Of a stretch of 16,258 bases of DNA, positions 1 through 7,213 are shown piece after piece. The notes below the pieces were generated by a model, which was not told the origin of the DNA, ran no database searches, and saw only the letters and a list, made by a program, of their open reading frames with translations. A program made the translations under genes and the position numbers. This DNA is from a bacterium (GTDB lineage: Bacteria; Babelota; Babeliae; Babelales; RVW-14), in NCBI GenBank assembly GCA_023249895.1, contig JAHFBS010000005.1, positions 1-16,258 on the forward strand, read 5' to 3'. Position 1 is the stretch's first letter; every line of letters begins with the position of its first letter.

Positions 1-1108
1 GAACAGCTGTATGAACAGCTTGTGCAACCACATCAACCGCAATAGCATTGATCCATTCACGACGATGCTTTACGGTAACGATGGTGGCCAAAGAACTATC
101 AAGCGGTGCCCATTCAGGATTTTTAAGACGCATCAGCGCAACAACCGGAATTTTGAGTGCGTTGGCCAAATGCATTGTAGCAGTCTCAACTGAAACAACC
201 AAATCGCATTGACTCATGATTGAGGGCAATTGAAAGAAATTATAATCAGCACAACACAAGAACGTGTTATTGAGTGAAAGCCGATCAAAATATTTTTTCG
301 TCGCTCGAAACTTTTCTGGAACAACGTTTACCACAAAGCTCACATCGCCCCATTCATCCTGCTGTTTAAGCAAGCGAATAAGTTCGCCAACGCGCTCGGG
401 TGACCAGCTGCGCTTCTTATCTTTGGCGAATGGATTAATAAAAATAACACGGCCAAATTTTTTGGTCTTTCGATCGATTCCCCATTTTAAAAAGCGTAAT
501 TTGGCGAACACAATCCATTTGTTGGGAACTTTAATAAACGGATAACGTAATGCAGGTTCAACATAAACACCAAGCACCAACTCGAAGTATTCTGCAAATT
601 GGTTAGTTACATGCCCCAACGATTTTTTATCACGCCACCAAAAGCCCTGATTCAGTGATCGATAATTAAGTCGTTTTACAACCTGATAAAATGCCGTTGG
701 CTGTCGAATTCCAACAACAAATCCTTGCGGAGATAATTCTCGCGCAAGAAGCGCGTATTTATCTGAGCGTAACGTCGCCAACGAAATAACAAGCGGATAC
801 TGTTCTTTGCGCGCTTCTTCGATAGATTTTTTAAATCCTGATGGCGAATAGGTGGTACGATACACTTTGTGAATAAAAGGACAGGTATCAAGCCAATCAT
901 ACAGTGCATAACGCGCAAGATATTTCCATCGCCAAAAACAGTATGATCGACGAAGCTCATCTACAAAAATGTGAATCTCAAGATGCGGATAACGTTGTGC
1001 AAAAGCCTGTAGGTAATTTTGTAAGTAGGCAAAATCACCAATTGCAAGATGCGCTACGAATAAAACCTTTGTTGACCGTTGCAACAATTCTTCAGAAACG
1101 AGAGGCAT
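1..1108 (-). CDS. GT9-family glycosyltransferase (heptosyltransferase-like), 3' end outside window
   Basis: The reading frame starts at the ATG whose A is position 1108 and stays open to the left edge, about 369 codons, so only the last few residues can be missing (family usually 330-360 aa). Seen: an N-terminal Rossmann-type stretch with VLFVAHLAIGDFAYLQ (about residues 15-30), which matches the GT9 'lGaiGD' start; a donor-side segment near residues 223-247 with INPFA, KRSWSPERV and GELIRLL; and SVETATMHLANAL (about 306-318) followed by PVVAL, the classic GT9 C-terminal motif. Known: the family transfers heptose or other sugars from nucleotide donors to lipopolysaccharide core on the cytoplasmic face of the inner membrane. 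The acceptor here cannot be told. It starts 5 nt after the stop of the yicC-like gene and probably depends on that operon; I see no clear ribosome-binding site of its own, so translational coupling is likely. Confidence 0.82.
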   Translation of the reverse strand, partial: MPLVSEELLQRSTKVLFVAHLAIGDFAYLQNYLQAFAQRYPHLEIHIFVDELRRSYCFWRWKYLARYALYDWLDTCPFIHKVYRTTYSPSGFKKSIEEARKEQYPLVISLATLRSDKYALLARELSPQGFVVGIRQPTAFYQVVKRLNYRSLNQGFWWRDKKSLGHVTNQFAEYFELVLGVYVEPALRYPFIKVPNKWIVFAKLRFLKWGIDRKTKKFGRVIFINPFAKDKKRSWSPERVGELIRLLKQQDEWGDVSFVVNVVPEKFRATKKYFDRLSLNNTFLCCADYNFFQLPSIMSQCDLVVSVETATMHLANALKIPVVALMRLKNPEWAPLDSSLATIVTVKHRREWINAIAVDVVAQAVHTAV

Positions 1109-1113
1109 AACAT

Positions 1114-2001
1114 TTACACAATATTTTGAATTTGTTCGCGTGCTTTTTCCAATTCAACCTTGATGTCAATTCCCGCAGTGCTTACCTGATACGAAGGGCT
1201 CTTTGCCATCATCGTATTCGTTTCACGCAACAATTCCTGCAGGATAAAATCAAGTTTTTTACCTTTTTCGAACTGTGATGATTTCAAGATGGGATCAATA
1301 CTTGCTAAATGACTTTTAAAGCGTGTTATTTCTTCGTGAATATCTATTTTGCGTAAGGCAACCTGAAGTTCCTCGACGTGGGCATCGGGCTTGTCAGGAT
1401 GTTGATTTGCCGCAAGCGCTTGATGCAACTCTGCTTTATACTGCTCAACTACCTGGTGCGAAGCTTGTTCAATATCATTGATCTTGGTAGCGCACATCGC
1501 AAAAATTTTTACAAAATCCTGCTCAAGTCGTAGACCTTCTTCCTTGCGCATACGCATCAAAGCATCTGCGGCTTTTGCAATAAGGGCTAAAATAGATTTC
1601 TCATCTTCAGCAGAAATACCACCCTCTTGTGCGGCAAAAACATCGGGCAATCGCATGAGGTCAACAAGCGTTAGATCTTGCTCAAAGTGATATTTTTTTT
1701 TGATGTCCTTACTTGCTTGCACGTAATTATCAATCGTCGACCAGGATGGCACCATGGTCGTAAGCGTTCGCGATGAATCAGCAAAACGCATATTGAAATA
1801 CACTCTACCGCGCAATAATTTTTCTTGGAGAATATTAGAAAGAGGAATTTCAAGGCGACTGAGGCCGCTTGGAAGCTTTGCCACAACTTCCAAAAATCTT
1901 CCATTAAGCGTTTTAAGCTCCATAGTAACGCCAACAGCACCACATGCCGATAGCTGCAATTGCTCGTTGAGGCTACAATATCCTGTCATGCTTACTAACA
2001 C
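1114..2001 (-). CDS. yicC: YicC/YloC-family endoribonuclease
   Basis: A 295-residue protein, close to the family's usual length (about 290). It opens with LVSMTGY, the SMTGY signature of the YicC N-terminal domain, and ends with the conserved DUF1732 block: KGKKLDFILQELLRETNT at about residues 246-263, then KVELEKAREQIQNI at the C-terminus. Known: E. coli YicC and B. subtilis YloC are RNA endonucleases linked to RNA turnover and stress. The start is a GTG at 2001, supported by a purine-rich AAGGTGAG just upstream; the internal ATG at 1989 would remove part of the domain start and lies too far from that site. It begins 14 nt after the yebC stop and ends 5 nt before the glycosyltransferase start, so it is the middle gene of a three-gene operon. 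The common neighbours gmk and rpoZ are not next to it. Confidence 0.9.
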   Translation of the reverse strand: MLVSMTGYCSLNEQLQLSACGAVGVTMELKTLNGRFLEVVAKLPSGLSRLEIPLSNILQEKLLRGRVYFNMRFADSSRTLTTMVPSWSTIDNYVQASKDIKKKYHFEQDLTLVDLMRLPDVFAAQEGGISAEDEKSILALIAKAADALMRMRKEEGLRLEQDFVKIFAMCATKINDIEQASHQVVEQYKAELHQALAANQHPDKPDAHVEELQVALRKIDIHEEITRFKSHLASIDPILKSSQFEKGKKLDFILQELLRETNTMMAKSPSYQVSTAGIDIKVELEKAREQIQNIV

Positions 2002-2015
2002 AAGCTCACCTTCCC

Positions 2016-2735
2016 TTAATCGCCTAAATTTGCATAAACGTTTTGTGTATCATCAAGATCATCAAGTGCTTCAAGGAATTTATACACATTTTCTTCAGAG
2101 TTTTTACCAACCGAAATAGGCTCTTTTGCAACCCACTCCAACTGTGCTGATTCAACCTTAAGGCCCAATTGTTCAATAGCCTTTTTAATTTTATCAAGAT
2201 CTTGCAGCTTACAGATTACAGAAAAAGTACCTTCATCAAGTGAAACATCATCGATATTATAATCGAGCAGTTTTTCAAGCAAGTCATCTTCAGAAAGCGT
2301 CACGCTTGCACGAATTACCCCTTTACGCTCAAACATCCATGCAACTGCGCCAGATTCAGCCAAAGCACCACCAAACTTAGTAAATTGATGACGCAAGTCT
2401 GCTACCGTGCGATTTTTGTTATCGGTAAGAACTTCAATCATGACCGCTATACCATGAGGACCATATCCTTCATAGGTATGCGCTTCATACGCAGCACCAC
2501 CCGCAAGCTCTCCGGTGCCTTTTTTAATTGCACGAGTCACGTTGTCACTTGGCATATTTTCTGTTTTTGCCTTATCAAGAATAATACGCAACCGTGCATT
2601 ATGAAGAGGATCGCCACCGCCATCACGCGCGGCAACCGTAATTTCTCGAATAAGTTTGGTAAAAACCTTGCCTCTCTTTGAATCCTCTTTTGCTTTTTTA
2701 TGCTTTATCGTCGACCATTTTGAATGTCCAGACAT
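2016..2735 (-). CDS. yebC: YebC/TACO1-family translation factor / regulator
   Basis: A full-length 239-residue YebC. It begins MSGHSKWSTIKHKKAKEDSKRG-type (residues 1-22), the family's most conserved stretch, followed by KLIREITVAARDGGGDP, NMPSDNVTRAIKKGTGE and YEGYGPHGIAVM. Known: members were first described as DNA-binding regulators (PmpR/YebC); the mitochondrial relative TACO1 and bacterial YebC help ribosomes translate proline-rich stretches. Which role applies here cannot be read from sequence. The ATG at 2735 is preceded by GCAGGAG with a 5-nt spacer. It is the first gene of the minus-strand operon yebC - yicC - glycosyltransferase and is divergent from the phospholipase gene. It is commonly found beside ruvC/ruvA in other bacteria; here ruvB is nearby but separated by the phospholipase gene and in its own unit. 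Confidence 0.95.
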   Translation of the reverse strand: MSGHSKWSTIKHKKAKEDSKRGKVFTKLIREITVAARDGGGDPLHNARLRIILDKAKTENMPSDNVTRAIKKGTGELAGGAAYEAHTYEGYGPHGIAVMIEVLTDNKNRTVADLRHQFTKFGGALAESGAVAWMFERKGVIRASVTLSEDDLLEKLLDYNIDDVSLDEGTFSVICKLQDLDKIKKAIEQLGLKVESAQLEWVAKEPISVGKNSEENVYKFLEALDDLDDTQNVYANLGD

Positions 2736-2801
2736 CGTAACTCCTGCTTTTTATATCTGTTTTTGAGCCCCCAATATCTCTCCCGACACCTTTCAAAACA
2801 A

Positions 2802-2831
2802 TGTATAATTTCTTTAAAAATCACTGGACAA
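2802..2831 (-). promoter_or_regulatory. Candidate promoter for yebC operon
   Basis: Read on the minus strand, TTGTCC (2831-2826) and TATACA (2807-2802) are spaced by 18 nt, about 70 nt upstream of the yebC start. This is a fair sigma-70-type match. The divergent 245-nt gap (2736-2980) must also serve the phospholipase gene. Confidence 0.35.
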
Positions 2832-2909
2832 TGTACCTTGTTTTACAACTATTGTCGACAGGCATTTATCTCATCCAGAGGCCTCAATGCATCAAAAAGA
2901 TGTAAGAGC

Positions 2910-2937
2910 TTGCCTTAGCAAGAATACCTGATAAATA
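2910..2937 (+). promoter_or_regulatory. Weak candidate promoter for the phospholipase gene
   Basis: TTGCCT (2910-2915) and TAAATA (2932-2937), 16 nt apart, lie about 45 nt before the phospholipase start. The -10 match is poor. A small inverted repeat, CTTGC-CTTA-GCAAG, overlaps the -35 element and could be a regulator site or chance. Confidence 0.2.
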
Positions 2938-2970
2938 CTTGGTAATTGTCATGATAAGGTAAAAAGGGAA

Positions 2971-2980
2971 AGGATTGATC
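2971..2980 (+). promoter_or_regulatory. Ribosome-binding site that fixes the phospholipase start
   Basis: AGGATTGATC directly abuts ATG 2981. The AAGGA core is 6 nt from this ATG, which selects it over the in-frame TTG at 2975. The same ten bases directly precede the GTG start of the membrane protease at 13216. Confidence 0.7.
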
Positions 2981-4402
2981 ATGAGACATATATCTTTATC
3001 TGCCACACTGCTTATCACTATTTCTACCTATGCAGTACATGCAAACCAAATCACCAGAAGTGTCCCACACTACGAAGATGCCAATTTTCTGGTCAGTCGC
3101 GATAACGATTTATGCAAACTTGAACATTCAGCACTCAAACAACGCTATCCCATCGCTCACGATACACTTGAAAAATTTCTTGGTGAAAAGCTTGAGCCCC
3201 AAGCCGTTCCCACCATTGGAATCTCGTGTAGCGGCGGCGGCGTACGAGCAGCAATAGCAATGCTCGGGCTTTTACGAGGACTCGATCGTATTAATCTTTT
3301 GAATGCTGTTACCTATTGCGCAACGCTTTCTGGATCAACGTGGACCACCGCATCATGGTTTCTTCATAATCTGCCACTGCCCAAACTAACCGAATATCTT
3401 AAAGAGAAAACGAGCCATACATTTGATTCTGCATATATCGACGAAGTAGCAATCATTCAGGCGCTCTCTAACAAAAAAAAGAAGGGGCGTCTTCTGTCAG
3501 TAACGGACATCTGGGGTGGACTCGTGGCCGATTCTTTTTTAAGTACCTTTAAAGAACCAGGTCAATACTATTTACTTACCGATCTTCAACAACAAGTGCT
3601 CACTGGCGCATTCCCTATCCCTATTTTTACTGCAGTTATTGGAGAAACTGACCCTCGCTATGAGTGGGTAGAAATGACCCCTTTTTCGGTTGGAAGCACG
3701 TTTCTAAGTGCATGGATCAATCCTCATGCACTCGGCAGAAAATTTGCAAAGGGGGCCTCGTTTGATCAGGACCAAGAAGAAACACTCAGCTATGTTCTTG
3801 GAGCTGCAAGTTCTGCTTATGCCCTAAGTGGTCTTGATGTAATTAAAGCAATAAGCAAAAAGTTAGGCGTTGAATGCTGTTTCCCTTCGATAACAGAGTT
3901 CTGCGCGCCTTGCAGCAATGCACGGATAGCCAACCCGGAAATATACAACTTTGTATACGGCATTAACGGATGCCCACTTTCTGATCTTAAAAAAATAACC
4001 CTCGTTGATGCAGGATTCGCTTTTTATCACCCATTACCACCACTGCTCAGACGCCACACCGCCATCTACATCATTTGTGATGTGGCAAAAGCAAAAGAAG
4101 GAATAGGCAAGAGTCTTGCACGCGCTGCAGCATATGCTCAAGAGCACAAATATCCATTTCCACCAATCAATTACGCCGATCTTGGCAAACATCCATTGAG
4201 TGTATTTTCTGATCCTAAAAATAAAGACTGCCCCGTGGTCATCTATATTCCGAATTTGTCAGAATTTCCAACATTAAAATTTGCTTATTCTTCGGCAGAA
4301 TTTGATCAGGTTATGGGCGGCATCGAGAAGGCTATCATTGATAACACCAAACTCATTGAAGATGCTGTACGCATAAAAATCAAGCATCTAGTCGCCAAAT
4401 AA
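2981..4402 (+). CDS. Secreted cPLA2-like phospholipase (eukaryotic-type lysophospholipase/PLA2 catalytic domain)
   Basis: 473 residues. The N-terminus (about 1-21, ending AVHA before N22) is a signal peptide with a likely signal peptidase I site. The rest matches the cytosolic PLA2/fungal phospholipase B catalytic domain rather than ordinary bacterial patatins: SGGGVRA at 84-90 (oxyanion loop and the conserved Arg at 89), ATYxAxLSGSTW-like TYCATLSGSTW at 111-121 with the predicted nucleophile Ser117, EMTPFSVGS at 231-239, and VDAGFAFYHPLPPLL at 342-356 with the predicted catalytic Asp343. Known: this Ser-Asp dyad cleaves fatty acyl chains from phospholipids. Inferred: an exported enzyme acting on host or vacuole membranes. 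Oddity: Thr115 stands where the usual GLSGS/G motif has Gly. It lies alone, divergent from yebC and convergent with ruvB, overlapping ruvB by 15 nt at the 3' end. No C-terminal anchor is seen. Confidence 0.88.
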   Translation: MRHISLSATLLITISTYAVHANQITRSVPHYEDANFLVSRDNDLCKLEHSALKQRYPIAHDTLEKFLGEKLEPQAVPTIGISCSGGGVRAAIAMLGLLRGLDRINLLNAVTYCATLSGSTWTTASWFLHNLPLPKLTEYLKEKTSHTFDSAYIDEVAIIQALSNKKKKGRLLSVTDIWGGLVADSFLSTFKEPGQYYLLTDLQQQVLTGAFPIPIFTAVIGETDPRYEWVEMTPFSVGSTFLSAWINPHALGRKFAKGASFDQDQEETLSYVLGAASSAYALSGLDVIKAISKKLGVECCFPSITEFCAPCSNARIANPEIYNFVYGINGCPLSDLKKITLVDAGFAFYHPLPPLLRRHTAIYIICDVAKAKEGIGKSLARAAAYAQEHKYPFPPINYADLGKHPLSVFSDPKNKDCPVVIYIPNLSEFPTLKFAYSSAEFDQVMGGIEKAIIDNTKLIEDAVRIKIKHLVAK

Positions 4403-5428
4403 AGTCGCTTGCTCACTCTGCTGTTCCCCTAAGAGCTTACGGCGCAGATATAAAACTTTTTTGGCAGGAATAATTCTTCCGCGTGGTGTTTTTTGCAAAA
4501 GACCTTTGCGCAGCAAAAATGGCTCAATGACATCTTCAAGGGTCTCGCGATCTTCTCCCGTCATGGCCGCAAGTGTTTCAACACCAACAGGCCCACCATC
4601 AAAGTCTTTAAGAATGTGCGTTAGTACATCTCGATCAAGTTTATTAAGGCCATCTTCGTCAATGCCCAAAAAATGAAGAGCGTGTTCGACAAGGGCCGTA
4701 TCTGCAACCGAGCATTGATTAACTTGGGCAAAATCGCGTACACGCCGCACCAGACGTTTAACAATACGTGGCGTACCGCGCGCTCGTGAGCCAAGACACA
4801 ACGCCGCATCAGGAAGCAAGGGAGCGCCTAAAAATTGGGCATTTTGCAACGCAATTTGTGTAAGTTCCTCAGGCTCATAAAAATCAAGCCGCTCGACAAT
4901 GCCAAAGCGTGTTTGCAATGGTGCTGATACCAATGAGGTCTTGGTCGTAGCCCCGATAAGGGTAAAGTGATTGAGTGGTAAGCGAATTGACTTTGCACCG
5001 GCACCTTGGCCAATAATGACATCAACACAAAACTGCTCCATGGCGCTATAAAGTATTTCTTCAACATTTTTAGGCAACCGATGAATCTCATCGATAAAAA
5101 GTATTTCTGAGGGGCCAATGCCTGAAAGAAGCGCCACCAAATCACCCGTTCGCTCAAGAATAGGAGCACTCGTAATTTTAAGAGTAACCCCAAGTTCTTT
5201 TGCAATAACACGTGCTAACGTTGTTTTACCAAGCCCCGGAGGGCCAAAAAGAAGTACATGATCGAGCGGCTCGCTGCGCATTTTTGCCGCGGTAACATAA
5301 ATTTTGAGCTTTTCTTTGATAGCCTGCTGGCCAAGATATTCATCAAAACAGCTCGGTTCAAAACTTATAACTTTGTCTTCGGGAGTTTCTTGTAGATTCA
5401 ATAATTCGATGGGAGCAGAGAAATTCAT
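4388..5428 (-). CDS. ruvB: Holliday junction branch-migration helicase RuvB
   Basis: 346 residues, normal length. Motor motifs are intact: Walker A GPPGLGKTT (62-70), Walker B LFIDEI (110-115), sensor 1 GATT (159-162), the arginine finger in TRFG (R174), and sensor 2 in GTPRI (R221). The C-terminal winged-helix domain is present (DGGPVGVETLAAMTGEDRETLEDVIEP region). Known: RuvB hexamers drive branch migration together with RuvA, and RuvC cuts the junction. Neither ruvA nor ruvC is adjacent here. The ATG at 5428 has a good GAGGTAA upstream. The last 15 nt overlap, tail to tail, the end of the phospholipase gene, so no terminator separates the two. Confidence 0.97.
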   Translation of the reverse strand: MNFSAPIELLNLQETPEDKVISFEPSCFDEYLGQQAIKEKLKIYVTAAKMRSEPLDHVLLFGPPGLGKTTLARVIAKELGVTLKITSAPILERTGDLVALLSGIGPSEILFIDEIHRLPKNVEEILYSAMEQFCVDVIIGQGAGAKSIRLPLNHFTLIGATTKTSLVSAPLQTRFGIVERLDFYEPEELTQIALQNAQFLGAPLLPDAALCLGSRARGTPRIVKRLVRRVRDFAQVNQCSVADTALVEHALHFLGIDEDGLNKLDRDVLTHILKDFDGGPVGVETLAAMTGEDRETLEDVIEPFLLRKGLLQKTPRGRIIPAKKVLYLRRKLLGEQQSEQATLFGD

Positions 5429-5537
5429 AGCATTACCTCATAATTTTTATCACTTTTTAAGCTTATCATACAGAACATGTGTTAAAAAACTTTCAATCCA
5501 TCTTATTTTTGTTAAACTTTTGAAGTTCAGTCCGAAC

Positions 5538-5610
5538 GGGTTGCTAGCTCAATTGGTAGAGCAACAGACTCTTAATCTGCAGGTTCAGGGTTCAAGTCCC
5601 TGGCAACCCA
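5538..5610 (+). tRNA. tRNA-Lys (anticodon CTT)
   Basis: A complete cloverleaf of 73 nt can be drawn: acceptor GGGTTGC paired with GCAACCC, D arm GCTC/GAGC, anticodon loop CTCTTAA with CTT, and T arm CAGGG-TTCAAGT-CCCTG. Discriminator base is A73 and CCA is not encoded (followed by an A run). The top pair of the anticodon stem (27-43) is an A-C mismatch, otherwise stems pair fully. Confidence 0.95.
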
Positions 5611-5677
5611 AAAAACATTTTCGCAAACGGTTCGAGCTGCAATTGAACGGACTGATATCATTATCTTCACAAAATTA

Positions 5678-5706
5678 TTGCCCCTCCTTCAGACACTCGC
5701 TAGAGT
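5678..5706 (+). promoter_or_regulatory. Candidate promoter for tRNA-Leu and tig
   Basis: TTGCCC (5678-5683) and TAGAGT (5701-5706) with a 17-nt spacer lie 20 nt before the tRNA-Leu gene, which is a fitting distance for a short 5' leader. The transcript would read on into tig. Confidence 0.4.
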
Positions 5707-5725
5707 TGGTGTATGTAGTTTTTAC

Positions 5726-5812
5726 GCAAGGGTGGCGGAACTGGTAGACGCACTGGCCTTAGGAGCCAGCCCTCGAAAGAGGATGGGGGTTCAAGTCCCC
5801 CCTCTTGCACCA
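5726..5812 (+). tRNA. tRNA-Leu (anticodon TAG)
   Basis: A class II tRNA with a long variable arm. Acceptor GCAAGGG pairs with CTCTTGC (one G-U), anticodon stem CTGGC/GCCAG encloses CTTAGGA with anticodon TAG, the variable arm is CCTC-GAAA-GAGG, and the T arm is GGGGG-TTCAAGT-CCCCC. A73 is followed by CCA in the DNA (5810-5812). It ends 19 nt before the tig start. Confidence 0.96.
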
Positions 5813-5831
5813 GCGAAAAAAGGAGACGGGC

Positions 5832-7199
5832 ATGTGTTCGGATATCCAAACTTCTGAAGTCGGTGAATCTTTAGCGCGCTTGCTACCAACACCATTGCCC
5901 GACACAAGCGAACATGAAAATGTTCTTACGTTCACCGCAACAAAGCAATCATCGCATCTTTTACGCATTACCATTGATATCAATAAAAGCGCAGCACATG
6001 CTGTATTTTTGCAAACAGTTGAGCTTTTCAAAAATGGCCCACTTGATGGTTTTAACTTAAAACAGGCGTCAGCTGAATACATTCAAGAAATGTATACTGA
6101 AGAAATTATTGGGCACACCAAAGATTATTTTCTTCATCATCTGGTCATTGACTTTCTTATCAACGAAATTATCGCCCGCAAGATAGCGCTTGTTAATTAT
6201 CCACGTTTTGTTTCAAGCGAAAGCGCCCCTGACAAAAAACTCAGTTTTAATTTTGACGTTTCAATTGCCGATTCACTCGAACTTAAAGAATGGAAACATT
6301 TTGCCTTTAGATCACCCAAAAGGAAGCGCTACAAAGATCTTGATAAACAGGTATGTGCTTTTGTCGAAAACCGTCATGCATTGGCGCACAAACCAAACTA
6401 TGCCGTTGCAGAAGAAGATGATTGGGCTCTTTTTGACGCCACCATACTTAATAATGATTTAAAGCCCCTTCATAATGGGTGCGCTGGGTCTTTTTGGATA
6501 AAGCTCGGACACCAAGACGGAGCCGACTCGCTCTCGCGTCAGTTATTCAATAAATCCGTGGGCGATAGTTTTCAAAACTCGTCATTTCTGACCTATACGC
6601 CACGACATCAATCAGGCGATTGCGCCTATACGTTTCTCATCACTATAAAAGCGATTATCAAGGGCTCTCACTCTTCGCTTGATGTTCTTAAAATGACCTT
6701 CAAGCTCAAAAACAAATCGGATGTTCATAATAAATTGATGGAGATTTTTTCGTTCCGCAACGATATTTCGCAGCGACAAGCAATTGTTGAAGAAGTTTTT
6801 CATCTTTTACTCTCAAAACATCGCTTTGAAGTTCCTAAACACCTTATCTTGCGGCGCGAAGAGGACATCATTGCAACACTTACGCGCCAACCAGATTATC
6901 ATGTCTACAAAGCGCAACTTGATTTTCACGCATCGGTCGAAATGCTTGCTGAAAAGCAGCTCAAAGAAGAGATCATCATTGATCAAATTGCGTACAGCGA
7001 AAACATACGTACTGATATCAAAGACATAACCAATTATCTTTATCTTTTAAATAGCAAACGGCTCAAAGAATTTATCTACTTCAAACCGATTCTTGAACGC
7101 ATCGAAGAAACAAGCGCTCCTATTAATACTTCAACACTCACGCAAGCTGTCATGCGCGAGAAAACGCTTAATTTCATTATTCATTCTTTGACCAAATAA
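5832..7199 (+). CDS. tig: Divergent trigger factor (ribosome-associated chaperone)
   Basis: 455 residues, near normal trigger factor length. The three-domain plan can be followed: a ribosome-binding-type N domain at about 41-127 (LLRITIDINKSAA, then DGFNLKQAS, then EEII..YFLHHLVIDFLINEIIARKIAL), a PPIase/FKBP-like middle at about 165-275 with ..GCAGSFWIKLG.. and a TFLITIKAIIK end, and a helical C-terminal chaperone domain at 276-455 (EKQLKEEIIIDQIAYSE, and the closing REKTLNFIIHSL, which resembles the family end). Oddities: the ribosome-docking signature GFRxGKxP is degenerate (GFNLKQAS, 73-80), the FKBP GFE-type motif is not visible, and there is an N-terminal extension of some 30 residues. 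The ATG at 5832 follows AAAGGAG; an upstream TTG frame extension lies inside the tRNA and is rejected. It sits just behind tRNA-Leu and 14 nt before the next gene. Function as a nascent-chain chaperone is inferred from fold. Confidence 0.82.
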   Translation: MCSDIQTSEVGESLARLLPTPLPDTSEHENVLTFTATKQSSHLLRITIDINKSAAHAVFLQTVELFKNGPLDGFNLKQASAEYIQEMYTEEIIGHTKDYFLHHLVIDFLINEIIARKIALVNYPRFVSSESAPDKKLSFNFDVSIADSLELKEWKHFAFRSPKRKRYKDLDKQVCAFVENRHALAHKPNYAVAEEDDWALFDATILNNDLKPLHNGCAGSFWIKLGHQDGADSLSRQLFNKSVGDSFQNSSFLTYTPRHQSGDCAYTFLITIKAIIKGSHSSLDVLKMTFKLKNKSDVHNKLMEIFSFRNDISQRQAIVEEVFHLLLSKHRFEVPKHLILRREEDIIATLTRQPDYHVYKAQLDFHASVEMLAEKQLKEEIIIDQIAYSENIRTDIKDITNYLYLLNSKRLKEFIYFKPILERIEETSAPINTSTLTQAVMREKTLNFIIHSLTK

Positions 7200-7213
7200 A
7201 GGGAGAACGGTCC

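Noticed and set aside
264..1110. Plus-strand open frames over the left end (264-545, 904-1110)
   Set aside because: They are antisense to the GT9 glycosyltransferase frame, which carries clear family motifs.
5528..5654. Inverted CAGTCCG / CGGACTG and a loose copy of the tRNA-Lys 5' end around the tRNA gene, as possible attachment sites
   Set aside because: Seven-base arms over 110 nt and an imperfect copy are too weak, and no integrase or mobile gene is nearby.
5588..5802. Direct repeat GGGTTCAAGTCCC
   Set aside because: It is the conserved T arm of the two tRNAs.
5805..5831. Upstream in-frame TTG start for tig
   Set aside because: It lies inside the tRNA-Leu gene, while ATG 5832 has a good AAAGGAG at the right distance.
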